Source: Neelides folsomi
Taxonomy: Eukaryota > Arthropoda > Collembola > Neelipleona > Neelidae
Length of the DNA stretch: 64,000 bases
Assembly (NCBI GenBank): GCA_034687125.1
Contig: JAQGBZ010000221.1
Span: forward strand, 42,411-106,410
Reading direction: 5' to 3'
A model generated the notes under the pieces. That model saw nothing but the letters and a program-made list of their open reading frames with translations, searched no databases and had not been told where the DNA came from. Below, in pieces: positions 9,060 through 22,188 of this stretch. A program made the translations under genes and the position numbers. Positions within the stretch are counted from its first letter, which is position 1, and each line of letters begins with the position of its first letter.

Positions 9060-12000
9060 TCAGCGTTTCATCAAATTCTTAAGAAAGTAATGAGCTACAT
9101 GCGGTGGTTCGTTAACGTGTGAGTAATAATAAAAATGTTTGTAAAGGTGAAGAGGTCGTGTGGTACTTGTTTTAACACCATTAAGCTTATTGTGGTTAAT
9201 CTGATTAGGATTAGTTCTACGGTTAATCTGATTGTGGTTAACTCTACGGTTAATTGTGTTAATTCGTGCAATGGGTCTACTGTGATTCAAACGGTTAGTT
9301 GGCATTGAAGGCTTCCACTGGTGGTGATTTGCAATTTGTCTCTTGTTAATGTTATTGTTATTAATTGTGGGAATGTTATTGTGATTAACGGGCATTTGGG
9401 CTACCCGTTTTTTAAGCTGGTCATAATTAGGAGCTGGGATTTGTGTTTTGTGATAATTTAAATTCTTCACCTCCTTCGGGACTCCGCCGACGATCCTGGA
9501 AACTCTCACGATCCCTTGGACGTTCTTGTCAGTTCTCAGTTTCTTGGCCAAGTCCTCAATGTACTTGGGCAGCTTGGCCTCCTTCTTGATTGGAATCGGG
9601 GCGTGGAAAACCGTCCCCAATGTGTCTGACTTGGATTGGGCCTTTTGTTGGTTCTTTTGCTCGTTGGGTTCAGGGGCAAAGTCCTTGCGGTACTCTTCGG
9701 GAACGTCGTCCTTTTCCAATTCCTTCTGAATGATGGACAAAATGTCGGGGTCAACGTTTGACCCTCCGTATGGGTTATTTTGTTGCTGTTGCTGTTGTTG
9801 AGGTTGCTGTTGGGAAAACAATTGCTGTGTTAATGGAACGTGTTGGTAAGGGAGGTATTGTTGGCCAACTTGGGGAACATGGAAAAATTGTTGCTGTTGT
9901 TGTTGCTGTTGTTGCTGTTGTTGGGGGATGAACAAGGCTTGTTGGCCTCCTTGACTTTGTTGGACATATTGGGTTTGTTGGGTGAATTGCTGTTGGGGTT
10001 GCAAATGGGTGATTTGTTGAGATTGTTGTTGTGGCTGGGAATTGAAATACGATTGGGTTTGTTGGTATTGATGGTGTTGGGTGTTGGGCCCAGACAAGGA
10101 ATTGAGTTTGGTTAAAATGTCGTGGTTCCGAATTCCGCTCTCGTTGATGATTTGGACGTTGAGGCCGTTGGGGATTTGGGACCGAAGTTCCGCCTCGCTC
10201 ATTCCTTTCGGCTTGATGATCTTTGAAAAATATTTAATTAATTTTAATTGTTTAAATTATTGTTATTGGTTAAAGATAACTTACGGCTGCAATGTCATGA
10301 GTGTCTTTGATTTTCTAAATTAAAAAAATTAATCAGTTTAATTAAATGGTTTTGATTTTGATTTTAATTCCTCACGTAATATTCTGAAGAAGGAATGATT
10401 TCAATGTTTGATGACCCGAGGGGTTTTTCTGGATAAGACTTGACCGAATTGTAAGGATTTGAAGAATAAGAACTTGTTGGTTTTACAAGAGCTGGGCTTT
10501 TGTACTTGTCGGGTCTGAAGGGTTTGGAAGAGCTTGAAAAGTGTGAAGGGGAAGAAGCGTGTGACAACGACAAGGGCGGCGAGGAAGCCGCTGTCGAAGA
10601 CGGGTGATGGAAAGTCAAACCGGCTTTAAAGGTCATGTAGGGCTTTTGTTGGTGCCCGACGGGTTTCCATGAATCGGCAGTGTCCGCAGCTGCCTCAGCG
10701 TCTTTGTTTAAATCCGAACTTCCGTAGTTTTTCCATTCTTCGCCGCTGCTCTTTTCTTTGTTTTTGAACGAAAATCTGAAATTCAAATTGGGGCAAATTG
10801 AGAAATGCCCATCTATTGGACTTCAACTTAAATTAATAATCTTGTTTAAATTAAAACAGATGGCGACACAGAAAGTGCCAAATATATTTTGTACTCATTC
10901 CAACTCTATTAATATTTTTTAATTTTTAAATCAATTACTTGAAAAGCTTGACAAGATCATCAAAGGCGTGTCCGGATCGTGATGGTGGCTTCATGATCAT
11001 CATTTGCTCATACGTGGGAGTGGAGGGGCCGGAAAACAAAGTAAAGAGACGATCCCTAGCAGTTGTGAGTTCGTTCAATGAATATTTCCGCGTCAAATCA
11101 TCCCAAGTCATCCTTGAATTTATAAAGAATTCATTAAATGAAAATGTTAAAATTAAATTATTCATTAAAACGGGGTTTTACTCATTGGGGCTGAAGGTGG
11201 GTGGAGGAGCCGCGACAGAGAAAAAGGGGGACGATTCCCCAACGACCAAATCTTGAGCTTCTTTGGAATAATGAGTTCCGTACATTGACCGTCCTTCAGG
11301 TCTTTTCGTCGTCGTGGTCGGCTTTTCAGTTGTTGCTTCTTCAATTACGCCAACGTCCAATCTCCTCTTTTCTGAAGTCTCAAGTGCCCTATTTAAATCA
11401 ATTAATTTAAAATATGCAAATTATCCAATTAGTATTTTAATTGACATTTTTGGAGATTAAAATTTACTTGAGTCGAGAGATGATTTGTTGAAGGTAAGAA
11501 GCATTCATTGATTCTTCACTTCCCTTTTTCTTCCCTTGGTGTTGTTTCTTTTCCCTGCTCTGTCCTGGGTAATCCTCGTACCGCATGGTTCCATAATATT
11601 CTCTCGCGAATGAAGGACTCACCGTCACGGGCTTGAAACCTTAACATGATATGAGTCAAAAAGACATATTTGGATGAGTTTACAAAATTATATAAACTGA
11701 GAGATAGAAAAAAATCATAATTTATTCATCATTGTAATAGTCGTCCTCGTATTTGTCTCTATTGTAATTTTTAGTATTTTGGGTACCGGAAGGCGAAGCG
11801 AACAAATGCGGTCTTTTCCTGAAATACTCGAGCCCTTCGTCTCCTGTGGGTCGTTGGGATTGATGTTGTTGTGGGGAGTGGTGCGAAGAAGCTTGGTGAT
11901 ATTGGTCACGCTCACGTGAAGGGAACCGATTGTGTTGTTTCGATGGATCTGGACCAAAGGGATGTGAAGATGGTGACATTGGGTCATCAAAAGTGGCCGT

Positions 12001-13910
12001 GATCCCCGACAAGGAAGAAAGGCCATCATGGAGCATTCCGGTGATTGAACCCGTAACAGATTTTACTTTGGACAAAATCCCACCTTCCTTTGAATGACCC
12101 TTCAATGGAGGAGGTGGCGGCATCAATCCCTATACAAAATTAATACAAAAATTAATACAAAACTAAACACAACATGTAAAAAAGAATGTAAAATTAATAA
12201 AACATAAAATTAATGCAAAAATTAATAAAACAGGTAAAAATTAAAACATTGTTGCATTGTTTTAATAAAGCAAGTAATGCAAGAAAAATCATATATGAGA
12301 AAAATTTTTTCTTGTTTATTAGACTTATTTGGCTAAAGAGCTTGTAAAGATGAGGTTTTAAGGAATTTGGGGGGATTGGTCATTGAGGGTTATGGGGATT
12401 TAATGAGCAAATGTTTTGATGAACTCGTTTTTTGAATGGTTTCAAGCATGTGGGTATTGGAGGTGCAAGTGGTGTTCGCATTAACTTGGCCCCGTTAGCA
12501 ACTTCCTTCCTCGCTCTCACTCTTAGATAGGAAAAACAAGATTCACCTCGACACCCTTTCCATATTCATTTGAAATGAAGAGTCTTTGAAAAAGTCCAAT
12601 TCTCGTTTGCCCAAACGAGTTAAGTAAAAGTCAAATCCCATCAGGTGAAAGTCATTTTTCAAAGACGTGATCAATCCAGTTTAAACTCTGGTTAAATCCC
12701 TACCATTAGTCACCAATCACCTACAGTAGCATTAACATTGGCATTAAACTGACTTTGTTCATAATTCCTATAATCATAATAATCCTATCATAGGGTTCCT
12801 ACAGTCGGCCTTCCTACAGTTGGCCTAATGTGAAGAAGCATGAGATTTAAAGAAGCTAATGTTGAGAGCTAATGTTGATAAAAGATAAAGTTGTTTAAAC
12901 TCACATAATCCACACGGTCATGTTGGAGTGAAACTCGTCGTTCATTTGGCTTTTCCGTAGTGAGTGAAATGTTCTCGGCCGAGACTCGATGATAATCCCG
13001 TGTTAAAAGTCCTTCAAATTCACGTTGTTCTCGCGATTCCCCTTTCGGCTTCACGTCCACTTTCTTCCAATCATTCACTCGCCCGTAAATCCCAATTGGA
13101 GTGAAGAGCTGAAAAGTGTTAATTGGGACGATTACTAATTGAACTAATTGGAGTAATTGGGGCATAATGAGGAAGCTTGAAATTGAACGTTAGGGTTCAT
13201 GATCTTAATTACATTTGGAAGATAAAAGTATTTGGAAGCTACAGATAGAAGTAAGGGAGTTATTTGGAAGTAATTAATAGCTTACCTTGTTGAGTTTGTA
13301 AGCGACTGGGGTTGAAGAAGCTGTCGTGGATTGGATAATTAATGGAGTGTAGGGACGTCTTTGTCCGGATGGGACAGGGATCATCATCATTTGCCCATTC
13401 TTCTTTTCCTTCTTCCTCTTCCTCTCGACCTTTTTGGTTGGAGATGAAGTTGAGGGAGCTGGAGTTGAAGTGCTGGTCACACTGTCTTCCGTCACAAACT
13501 CTACCGATTCTGATGAACCAGAATAGGAACCGAGTTCAGGGGAATTTTCTACAACAACTGGAGCGACAGTGGTGGAGCTGGTCGTAGTTGTGGTCGTGGT
13601 CGAAGCATTTTTAAATATAATTTTTCTTGGGCGGGAACCTGGGGCAAGATTCAAGTTTCGTCTTTTTAAGATTTCCTTCAATGTTGATTTGCCCTCTGGA
13701 TTAAAATTAAATTAAAATTGTGATTAAAATTGAATTAAAGATGAATTAAAATTGGATTTAATTGTAAACGATAAATTGTGGTTTGTTTTTTAATTTCTCA
13801 CTAAACGAACCTCCTGGTTTTCTAAGTGAGATTGTGACCGAGACGTTGTTGACGGCGAGGGCGAGATGAAGGGCTGCTAGAAAGCAGAGAGCCAACGTGC
13901 CGGCGTTCAT
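9060..13910 (-). CDS. Secreted Gln/Pro/Thr-rich extracellular protein
   Basis: I do not recognise this family. Exon 1 (13910-about 13811) encodes a clear signal peptide, MNAGTLALCFLAALHLALAV. It splices in phase to a long exon with a basic start, KSTLKEILKRRNLNLAPG, then a Thr-run and Ser/Thr/Pro mucin-like region. Later exons are hydrophilic and rich in Ser, His, Pro and Gln. The last exon (about 10223-9060) starts IIKPKGMSEAELRSQIPNGL, then about 100 residues dominated by Gln (an uninterrupted run near 9885-9925), then a basic Asn-rich tail. A 30-nt microexon (10285-10314, KIKDTHDIAA) joins SSEYY to IIKPKG in phase. An exon near 12120 can either end at a stop at 11722 or continue from a donor 5' of it into the exon at about 11640. 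Disorder, secretion and low complexity suggest extracellular matrix or cuticle; the function is unknown. Confidence 0.65.
12180..12880. other. Large AT-rich intron of the secreted-protein gene
   Basis: About 700 bases between two coding exons of the minus-strand secreted protein. I see no coding segment inside. The left part repeats short units of the AATACAAAA/AATTAATAAAACA type; the rest is unremarkable. Confidence 0.4.
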
Positions 13911-16771
13911 GTCGAGGTCCTCCGAGCGAGTGAAGCTCTTGGTCCAACGAACCAAAGGAGGAGTTGAGGGTTCACCTGACCCAGTGACACATTGTAACCG
14001 GTTTTCTCTGCGAAAGAGAGAAACTTCAGACTCACTACTGCCCTGCTTAAAAAGGGAATCTGGACGAGTCACTTTTACCCACAACGTCGCTGTTTGAAGC
14101 CGCCTTTTTATTAAACCCTCAGCTCAACCCCCAAACCGATCCATTTCACATTCGACGACGACTCTTCGGGTCACCCTTTCGCCGCTCCTATAAACTCGTT
14201 TCCATTCAAATTCCTCCTCCGAGCCTTTTTGTTTTAATATTAAAACCATCCCCGACCTACTCGTTATAACCCAACCTTTAAACCATTTAATTGAGTTTAA
14301 TTCCTATTTAAACATTAACCAAGAGGGTAATAGTTTATTTGTGAAAATGAATCTTTTTGCTCTTTTTCATTGCGCCATTCTCTTATCATTATGGAGAAAA
14401 CATTTGGAATGAATGTAAAAAAGATGTTTAAAAGAATTAAAACTGGTTAAGAAAAAGCAAATTGAAAAATAATTTTTTTTCTCGCTCATTTTTTCTTTGT
14501 GTAATCTCTGTAACAAGATCCATTTTCCAATGTGAAAATGGGTTCTTGTGGGGATGAAGAGAAAAGCGTAATTGGGAAAAGGTGTAATGGTTAAAACTTT
14601 TCTTCAACACTTTTTGTATAATCAGAAAGTTGAGAACTTTTATCAGTCCTTGTGTCATTGTTCTCTTGAGGTCATGGAGGAACTTGTGGGAATCAATTGG
14701 TAATGAACTCTTTTAACAAGTTCATAACACCATTTGCACTTGCAACCTCCGAATTGAATTCCTATCCTGAAAACGATATCCACAAGACCTGTTGCCATCC
14801 TCGATCCTTTGAATGCATAATTGGAAATTCTCATTGTCAATCTGCATGGATCGTGTTTTTAAAGATTAACTTTTATACAAGTTTAAAAAGTTGTTTTTTT
14901 CCTCAATTATACTTTGTACATAACACATATTGTAAAAATCCAATAAAGGGAAATTTGTGTTATTGTTTAGAAAAATGTTTAATTCTTTTGAGTTTAATTC
15001 TTTAGACAAATTTTTGAGTAATTAGAATGCTTAGATTGTAATTCTTGGATCTATTGTTACAAATTACAAAGTGTAATGTGGAGCGAAGGGTGATGGCATG
15101 ATTGGCATATATAAGCACAGCAGTGTGTAATATTCCAAACCATTGAATTTAATAATGAGTCTATTCGTATTAAATTCGCTTCTTTGCCTGGTAATTTGAG
15201 ATTCCGTTCTGCTGACACACATAATGTCCATAATACGTCGACCCATGTAATACGTGACATATTCTTTTGTTTTCGGAGGAAATGGCCAAGCGGATTTGAC
15301 CTTGTTTGCTTTCTCACACACACAACAGAGCCAGAAGGTTCATATCAATTAAAGCGGTTAATTGGTTTTCTTTTGTTTCCTCCTCAAATTCCCTCAATAA
15401 CTCTAACCATTTTTAAGCCCAATAATTATAATTGAGACAATGAATTAAAATATTTTTTATACGTCCAATGACTCAAATGAGGTTTTAATCAAGTTGACAA
15501 ATGGGGGTTCATTTTTGCATATTTTATTGAGTCTCGTCTTGCATTAATTGTGGTCAACTTTCACACAGAGACACGAGGTAACGAATAAGGTGGAAAGGTC
15601 GAGGATTTTTACAATTTGTTGTAAACAGCATCCCAATCAGTCACGAAAAGTTTGTCAAGTTCAAGTGGAGTTCAAGAAATGAAAGAAATATAAAAACGAG
15701 CCAAAAACGCCTCGTTGTTGTCGAGCTTTCTAAATGTGCTGCTGGCAAAACCATATATATATATATATGTTTGTTAACAGTATGCTAAAGGTTAAAACGT
15801 CTCGCAATTTAATGCCAATTTAATAGACTTTTAAATGTTTCCCAAAGCCTTTTACATAAAAGCTCGAATTAAAATTGAAATTGTGTCTCATGCGTAAAAG
15901 CGTATGAATTGTATAAATCATTGGGATGAATAAATGCAATGATTTATGGTAATTCAAAGATATGCGGATGTGAATCAATCAAATGAAGGTTTTAATTGAT
16001 GAAATGGACCTTTTATTGTGCGCATAATTTTAATGACGAATAAAAGTCACCATATTTTTGTCAAACCCAAAAGGAATAAATTCAAGTTTAATATTTCCTG
16101 ACGTCAATGGGGAACATGATGGGGATTTAAACGTCATTAATTCAATTTGTCAATTGTTTGTATGATGGTTTGGATAAAATCGGTGTTGGTGTGTCGGCCT
16201 CGTTCTTGTACCCGGACCTTCTCTTTGGTTTTACTTGTTGAATCTAACGGAGATTGTTGAGGACATTCAACAATACACCCAACCTCCGCGCATGAACTCA
16301 CTCTACAACCTTGCCCAACTCTACATAAAGTTGGCCAACCAAACCAACTCAACAAGTGATTTCTCACAATTTAATTTAAAAATTCATTTATTTTGCAGTT
16401 TAAAATTTAAACAATGACTGTAATAACAAGTTAATGATGTTCAAAGAATATTTAACTGAATAAAATTAATTTATTTTAAAAAATAATTTTTAAATTGACA
16501 TTTTAAATGGTTTTAAATGATTCATCAATTTGATTAAACTCATTAATTAAAAAATGAATGACATAATTTTAAATGCATTAAAAAGTACAATTTAGACTTT
16601 AATACAATTAAAAGAACATAATTATTTGTGAGTAGATCTTGGAATGATGTGATGGTGAGTTGGGTGTGTGTGTGTGGTTGGGCTAGGTTTTTGTCTGGTT
16701 GGGGTGTTGGGTGTGAGTGGGAGTGGGTTACACGGATGTGTCTACACATCCGGGTTCATTACTGCCCTGCC
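13911..16771. other. Gene-poor region with one unexplained GC-rich island
   Basis: This is AT-rich sequence without a gene I can support. The first 200 bases hold the presumed promoter and 5' UTR of the secreted protein, and the last 100 those of the Regnase-like gene. A short (AT)n run lies near 15753-15768. The island at about 16180-16360 stands out as coding-like on both strands and is treated as a finding. Confidence 0.45.
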
Positions 16772-18122
16772 ATGGAGCAAAACAACAACGTGTTGGCGAG
16801 CAGCGAAAGACTCTCCGAATTCGGACTCAAACTCGGATACACCCAACAGCAAGTGGAGGTAGGAACTCTTTTTAATTTGAATTTACAACATTTAATTCTG
16901 ATTTGAATCCAACAGGTTGCATTGGGTTGTTTGGGGTCGGAGGCGAGCGAGGACAAGTTGTTGGCCGAGCTTTTGAAAAACGGTCTTGACCTTTCTTGCG
17001 GGGAAGAGGAAGAAACGACAACATTACTTAGACACGTCGTCATCGATGGGGCAAACGTCGCTCTCCAGTAATTTTAAATTTAAAAATTCCAATCAAAATC
17101 CTTAAATTTGTTTTTAATTTCACAGCCACGGAGGGGGAAAGGTCTTTAGTGGAAAAGGGATTTGGCTGGCAGTGGAACACTTTAAATCAAAAGGCCACGA
17201 GGTTTGTAATTAAAATTTAATTATAAAAAGAGATTTAAATGATTAATTCAAAGGTCACGGTGTTTCTGAGTGGAGGGAGAGAAAAAGACCTTGGGGAAGG
17301 GTGGAGGGAGAAGCTGGCTGGATATTTAAAAGAAGCCCCTTTGGGGCCGAAGGGACGGCGGTGCTACGACGACCGCTTCATCCTCCAGTTGGCTTCGTCT
17401 ACCAAAGGGATCGTGTTGTCCAACGACGCCTTCCGCGACATTTCCAACGAATCCCCCGAGTTCAAACACGTGGCGGAAACTAAAAGACTTCCCTTCACTG
17501 TAAATCCATTTAAAAAAATCCTCAATGAATTTTAATTAATTTTTAATTTGGTAGTTTTGCGGTGACTTGTTGATGTTGCCCGAAGACCCTTGCGGGCGGG
17601 GCGGACCTTCCCTTTTGGGTCTTTTGACTTTCGGCCCCCAAAGACCTCAAGACAAGAAATGTCCCTACGGATCTTTCTGCACTTATGGTTTTAATTTAAA
17701 TTTAAATTAATTTTATTTAAATTTAAATTTTGAATTAAAGGCGCCAAGTGTAAGTTCGGTCACGAGGAGCGTCGTCGCGTTCCGGTCAGCGCCGTTCTGC
17801 GTTCGCAAGCGCGGAAAGTCAATTCCGTGCCGCTCGTCGCGGAGCGCCAACTAGCGCGCACGCGCTCAGACACGGCCAACCGCCATCTGCCGTTACAACG
17901 CAAAAACGCCATCGACCCGGTAAAATTCAAAATTTAAAAAAAAGATTTTTTTAATTTTATAAATTTAAAAAGTGCCGGGTGGACGATGGGAGGCGAATCG
18001 TTTACAACAAGATGAGCGCTATTTTCCCCTCGTGGCAAGTCGACCACGTTTTGAATCTTTTCCCCGAAGAGGAAGAAGCCTCGCGGTTGTGCAGACACTT
18101 GGTCGAGATCTTCCACGAGTGA
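16772..18122 (+). CDS. Zc3h12/Regnase-like endoribonuclease
   Basis: Likely degrades stem-loop-containing mRNAs, as Regnase-1 does. The order is an N-terminal UBA-like helical region (ERLSEFGLKLGYTQQQVE), then the NYN/PIN nuclease domain (VVIDGANVALHHGGG, FSGKGIWLAVEHFKSKGH, RCYDDRFILQLASSTKGI, VLSNDAFRDI), then one CCCH finger (CPYGSFCTYGAKCKFGH). A conserved C-terminal helix block follows, with SAIFPSWQVDHVLNLFPEEE. The acidic catalytic residues expected of the family are present: Asp of VIDG, the DD of CYDD, and Asp of SND. It has about 330 residues in six or more exons, so it is compact and lacks the long disordered tails of vertebrate members. It is tail-to-tail with SYAP1, with 58 bp between stop codons. 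Confidence 0.93.
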
Positions 18123-18180
18123 AATAAAACGGAATTTAAGTTTTTGAATGTTTTTAATTAATTTCGACTACTCCTTGGGT

Positions 18181-19235
18181 TTATTTCAAATCCTCCGCGT
18201 CGTCCAACATGTCGAGGTCTTTGGCGAGTTCTTCCTCCTCCGACGACGACTCCTGGCGGCCGCCCTTGTCCACGCCCAAGCTCTCGCCCAAAAGATGAAC
18301 CCGGTAAAAGTAATTGCGCCAAAAAACGTCCTCGCTGATTAACTGCGAATAATTTAAAATCAATCAATTAAAAGAACCCTCGAGGGTTATTTAAAAGACC
18401 TTCGGAACGAGGTCGAATCGCATCTTGGCGAGGGCCGGATCGGCGTCAAGCAGGGCCGCAGCCGTGGGTTGGATCGTTTCCCAATCAAAGGGAAACTCAA
18501 CCGGAGGAGACCGAACAAAGTTCCGCTTGTCGCTGCTCAGCCCCAGAATCTCCTCCTTCAGCTTTTCCTCCTCGGGGTGACCCACCCACCTTTGGAATTA
18601 ACACAAATTAACATTCCAATCAATTAAATTTAAAATTTAAAATAACTCACGGCAAAGCACCAGGACTCTTCCCGTATCCAACCTGCAATTAATCAAAATT
18701 AATTAAATTGAATTTAAGAGATTTTGTTATAAAACCAAGCATTTAAATCAAAGGGGTTCATACCGACTCTGTCAGATCTTGAAAGAGGTTCAAATGGGTC
18801 TGCAAAATGATAAGAATAAATGAAAACAATAAAAAAGAATTAAAAGGGTTTTTATACGTTATCTTTAATCTTCTGCCCAGTGGCTTTGATGGTCGACACA
18901 AGGAAGGAACCAAGATTCTTCACTTTAGAGACGTTCCCTTCGCCAGTCCCTTCGGTGGACCCTTCAGCCCCCCCTTCGACTGCAGCAGCTGCTGCTGGAG
19001 TCGTCTCGGTATTCCCACGACTCATCCACGACGGCATCGACGGAAGTTTGCTCAACATCGTCGCTCCCCTGCTCCTTTGGAATTAAAACAATTGATTTAA
19101 AGACTTTGAATTAATTGGATTAGAAATTAACTGTGTTGGTTCGGCCGGAGGGTCGTCATTTGTCTTCCCTTCTTCGGCCGGGGTCTCGGCCTTGGCCAAG
19201 GGATTCTTGATGAGACCGCCGAGGGTGGAGAGCAT
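18181..19235 (-). CDS. SYAP1: Synapse-associated protein 1 homologue (BSD domain)
   Basis: Homologue of SYAP1/Drosophila Sap47, an adaptor in synapses and in Akt signalling. The BSD domain spans two exons: WVGHPEEEKLKEEILGLSSD, KRNFVRSPP, FPFDWETIQPTAAALL, LAKMRFDLVPK, then LISEDVFWRNYFYRVHLL, which holds the diagnostic FW of BSD domains. Upstream exons are Ala/Glu/Gly-rich with FLVSTIKATGQKIKDNV, like the amphipathic region of SYAP1. The C-terminus is short and acidic and ends DDAEDLK, so the protein is shorter than the vertebrate form (about 350). I prefer the start at 19235 (MLSTLGG), because family members begin M-(L/F)-x-G-L; a start at 19280 is possible. Confidence 0.88.
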
Positions 19236-22188
19236 TTTACGTCCTCGTCCTCTCCTTCTCGCCCAGCCCTTCTTCCCCACTATCGATCACGACAAACCAC
19301 AACTCCCTCTTCCCCCAAGTTTACAACCAACTTGACTTCTACTCCGACTACGACTCTTCTGCAATGCTCACAAATTGACCAAATTACATTAAATCAATAA
19401 CAAATAAAAACCCAAGGGTCAATTAACAGTCTTTATCCCATACATGTAAATTTAATACAATCAATACAAGTACATTTAATACAAAAATTATATACTGGTT
19501 GTTAATTTTAAATCACAATTTGGAATTATTTTATTAAATACGTAATTGAAGATCCTCTTTGACATTGCCACCTCAATCATATGGACTTTGCCCCCCTAAA
19601 GACATTCCCTCAATTGGAAAACCAAATGCAGATTTCTCCCCTTTTTCCTCAACAACAAACTCCCAACATTGTCGCAATGAACCCCAACGTTTATAAACAA
19701 TGCCAATTTCAAACTACTCGACCACTCTGTAAATGTAAAATTAAAATAAACCCCCCATTTGAATTTGAATAGACGAAATAAAAGTAATGCGATATCTTGT
19801 AACCACACACAAGTTTACATTAAATTCGTTTTGAATAATAAGAGTTCTCGGGTTGCTTGCAAGAGAGATTACAACCACAAGATGACAACTTTATAAATAT
19901 GCTCGGCCGGGTGATATGGGCGAGTAATTCATGAGTCGTTTCGGATAAGGGATTATTGATAAGCCATTTCCTATCAATTCCCATATTTAACATGTGTAAT
20001 GTGGGTGAGTCAAAAATGTAAAAAAAATGGTCAAAAGATGGACGGCATTATCTTATGGGTAGTTTTATTAAATGTTCTTCAATAAAAAGACTCGTTTATA
20101 AGATTAAAAGTGTTCTTAATGGTTCAAAAGAGATGATTGAGAATTTGATATCACCAAATACCATTATTCACTATAATGATAAGCATACGGAGAATTAAAA
20201 ACCAAGTGTAAAGACCTTATAAAATATATTTCAGCGTTGAAAGTTATTAAAATTAGTTTTACAAGTTTTTGTTAAAGGGTGGCCAAGTTGGAAATCTTTT
20301 CTTGGAAAAACTTTAAAATTTCTCTTTTGATTCCATATATATTTTCATATCCAGGAAAAGGCCACATTTCTTGCTAATTACAATACATTTAAATGGGAAA
20401 TTGTATGCGTCTTTGAATATGTGCGTATGTCTCAATTATCTCTGTATGCACATTGATTAAAATATTATAAAATGGTCCCATTATTATTCCCACATGATGG
20501 GCATGTGGGCGATGAAAAAGTGGTGCATATTGCTGCGTAGTCAGAGGATTGACGTCTGCAAGCGAGTTTTACAGGTTGGAGAACTGAGGGAATTTCGTAC
20601 ATAAACCTTATACACACACATGTTAATAAAATACATAGGAAATTGGAAGGCCATAAAGAAAAAGGCTGATGAGCTCATAACCAAGGCAGGTGAGGAAAAT
20701 GACTCCAAACTACCTGATTTATGAACCCTTCAACGACCCTCTTTAACTCTCCAGTAACAAATGTCCAACGTAATTCCTATCAAAAGACGTTGGTTAATGC
20801 GAAAATTAAATTATGCGAATTAAGAAAAAAAATACTCTTTTTTGCCTTTGCGACCTTTGAAAATTACCTTCATTCAAACCTTCATTTTTATGCTCATCCA
20901 AAGACATCAAAACAAAATATGTGAATCTTGGAATACACATGTGCGGCATAGTGTGAATTGCATAAATTGATAAGGCTTGTGTGCATTATTTTGCATTTTG
21001 ACTCGTAGTCGCGAAAATATGAATTGTGCAAGGCTGTTGGATAACATGGAGTTTATGAATCAGACTCCATCCGAATCTGATTTTTACAAATTATGAAACG
21101 ATCGAGCGAGTCAAAAGCTTTTATCATGTAAATATTTGAGTTTAACAACACCAACAGAAGCCAGAGTTGTTACGAGATTCATATTGGATATATTTGAGTT
21201 TTATGGAGATTTGAAAGGGAATTTCATTTTGAAGGAGTTTTGCAGATTTCCGAGAAAGATAAAAATTGGAAGTCTTGAGGAATTGGAGGTAAACAAATCC
21301 ATCACCGTTGTTTTCCCCGAACGAATCAAACCATTTGACCCGCCACTCTCTTTTTCATCCACAGCTTTAATCCCCCCTTCACATCATCAAACATAAACGG
21401 GTAATGTGACAGTAACGAGGTTCCGAGAAATGCTCTCGGGGTCTTTTAAATCGTCCCTTTATTAAAACCCTATCCTAAATGTTCAAAAATGTTCAAAAAT
21501 GGGGTGTAAATGGATTATGAATATTCACAAAAATGATGGATGCAATTGAACTCTGGACATGAAGGATCTCTCCCCTCCCCCTCTTTCTGTCTCTCTCAAA
21601 TATCTCAAATTCCAGGGATTTGTTCTTAAATTGACAATGCGACCATTATGATTGATGATGAATCTTTTATGAATCATTATGAATCGTAGTAAACAATTCA
21701 GCCAATCCGCCAAATTGAAGAGCATTAAAAAGCACCGAGGAATTTGGAGATTAAAAGGACGTAAAAGGTTGAGTCCTTTGAACTCGCAAGTCCTCCATGT
21801 ACAGATATTTTAAATCTGCAATGTCTGGGTATATCTGAATTAGCCCAAGAACGGTTTTTTGGCAATGTAATTATGAATGGAAAAAAAGGAAGTGGAGGGT
21901 CGTAAAACTGCCTAGTGTATCCATCATGTGTTAAGGGGCCGAATCGTAAAAAGGTTTTAAGTGCGTGTTTGTCTCGCCGACGTCTGGTGGTTTGATGGGT
22001 GCGATGTCCTTAAGTCCTCTCTTGCTAATCTCTTTTGGATATTAAAATGAGATTCAACAAGTAAGTCTTGTTGGAGTTGGAATTGGAATTGTGCGAGACT
22101 GCGTGAATGGGTGGGAGTGGGAGGGTGCCGTGACGTGTGAGCCGTGAGGCTCCACGTGCAGTGGAGAAGAAGTGCGCCGCAGAAGAGG
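19236..22188. other. Gene-poor spacer between SYAP1 and FoxO
   Basis: This is mostly AT-rich intergenic sequence. I see one isolated exon-like stretch at about 21106-21288, described as a finding. The last 200 bases are GC-richer and are probably the FoxO 5' UTR and promoter. Confidence 0.45.

Noticed and set aside
9840-10115. Leu-rich plus-strand ORF
   Set aside because: The Leu run is the reverse reading of the CAA/CAG glutamine repeat of the secreted-protein gene on the minus strand.
14437-15435. Several 60-100 codon ORFs on both strands
   Set aside because: None has protein-like composition, a signal peptide or splice-compatible partners; random open frames of this length are expected.
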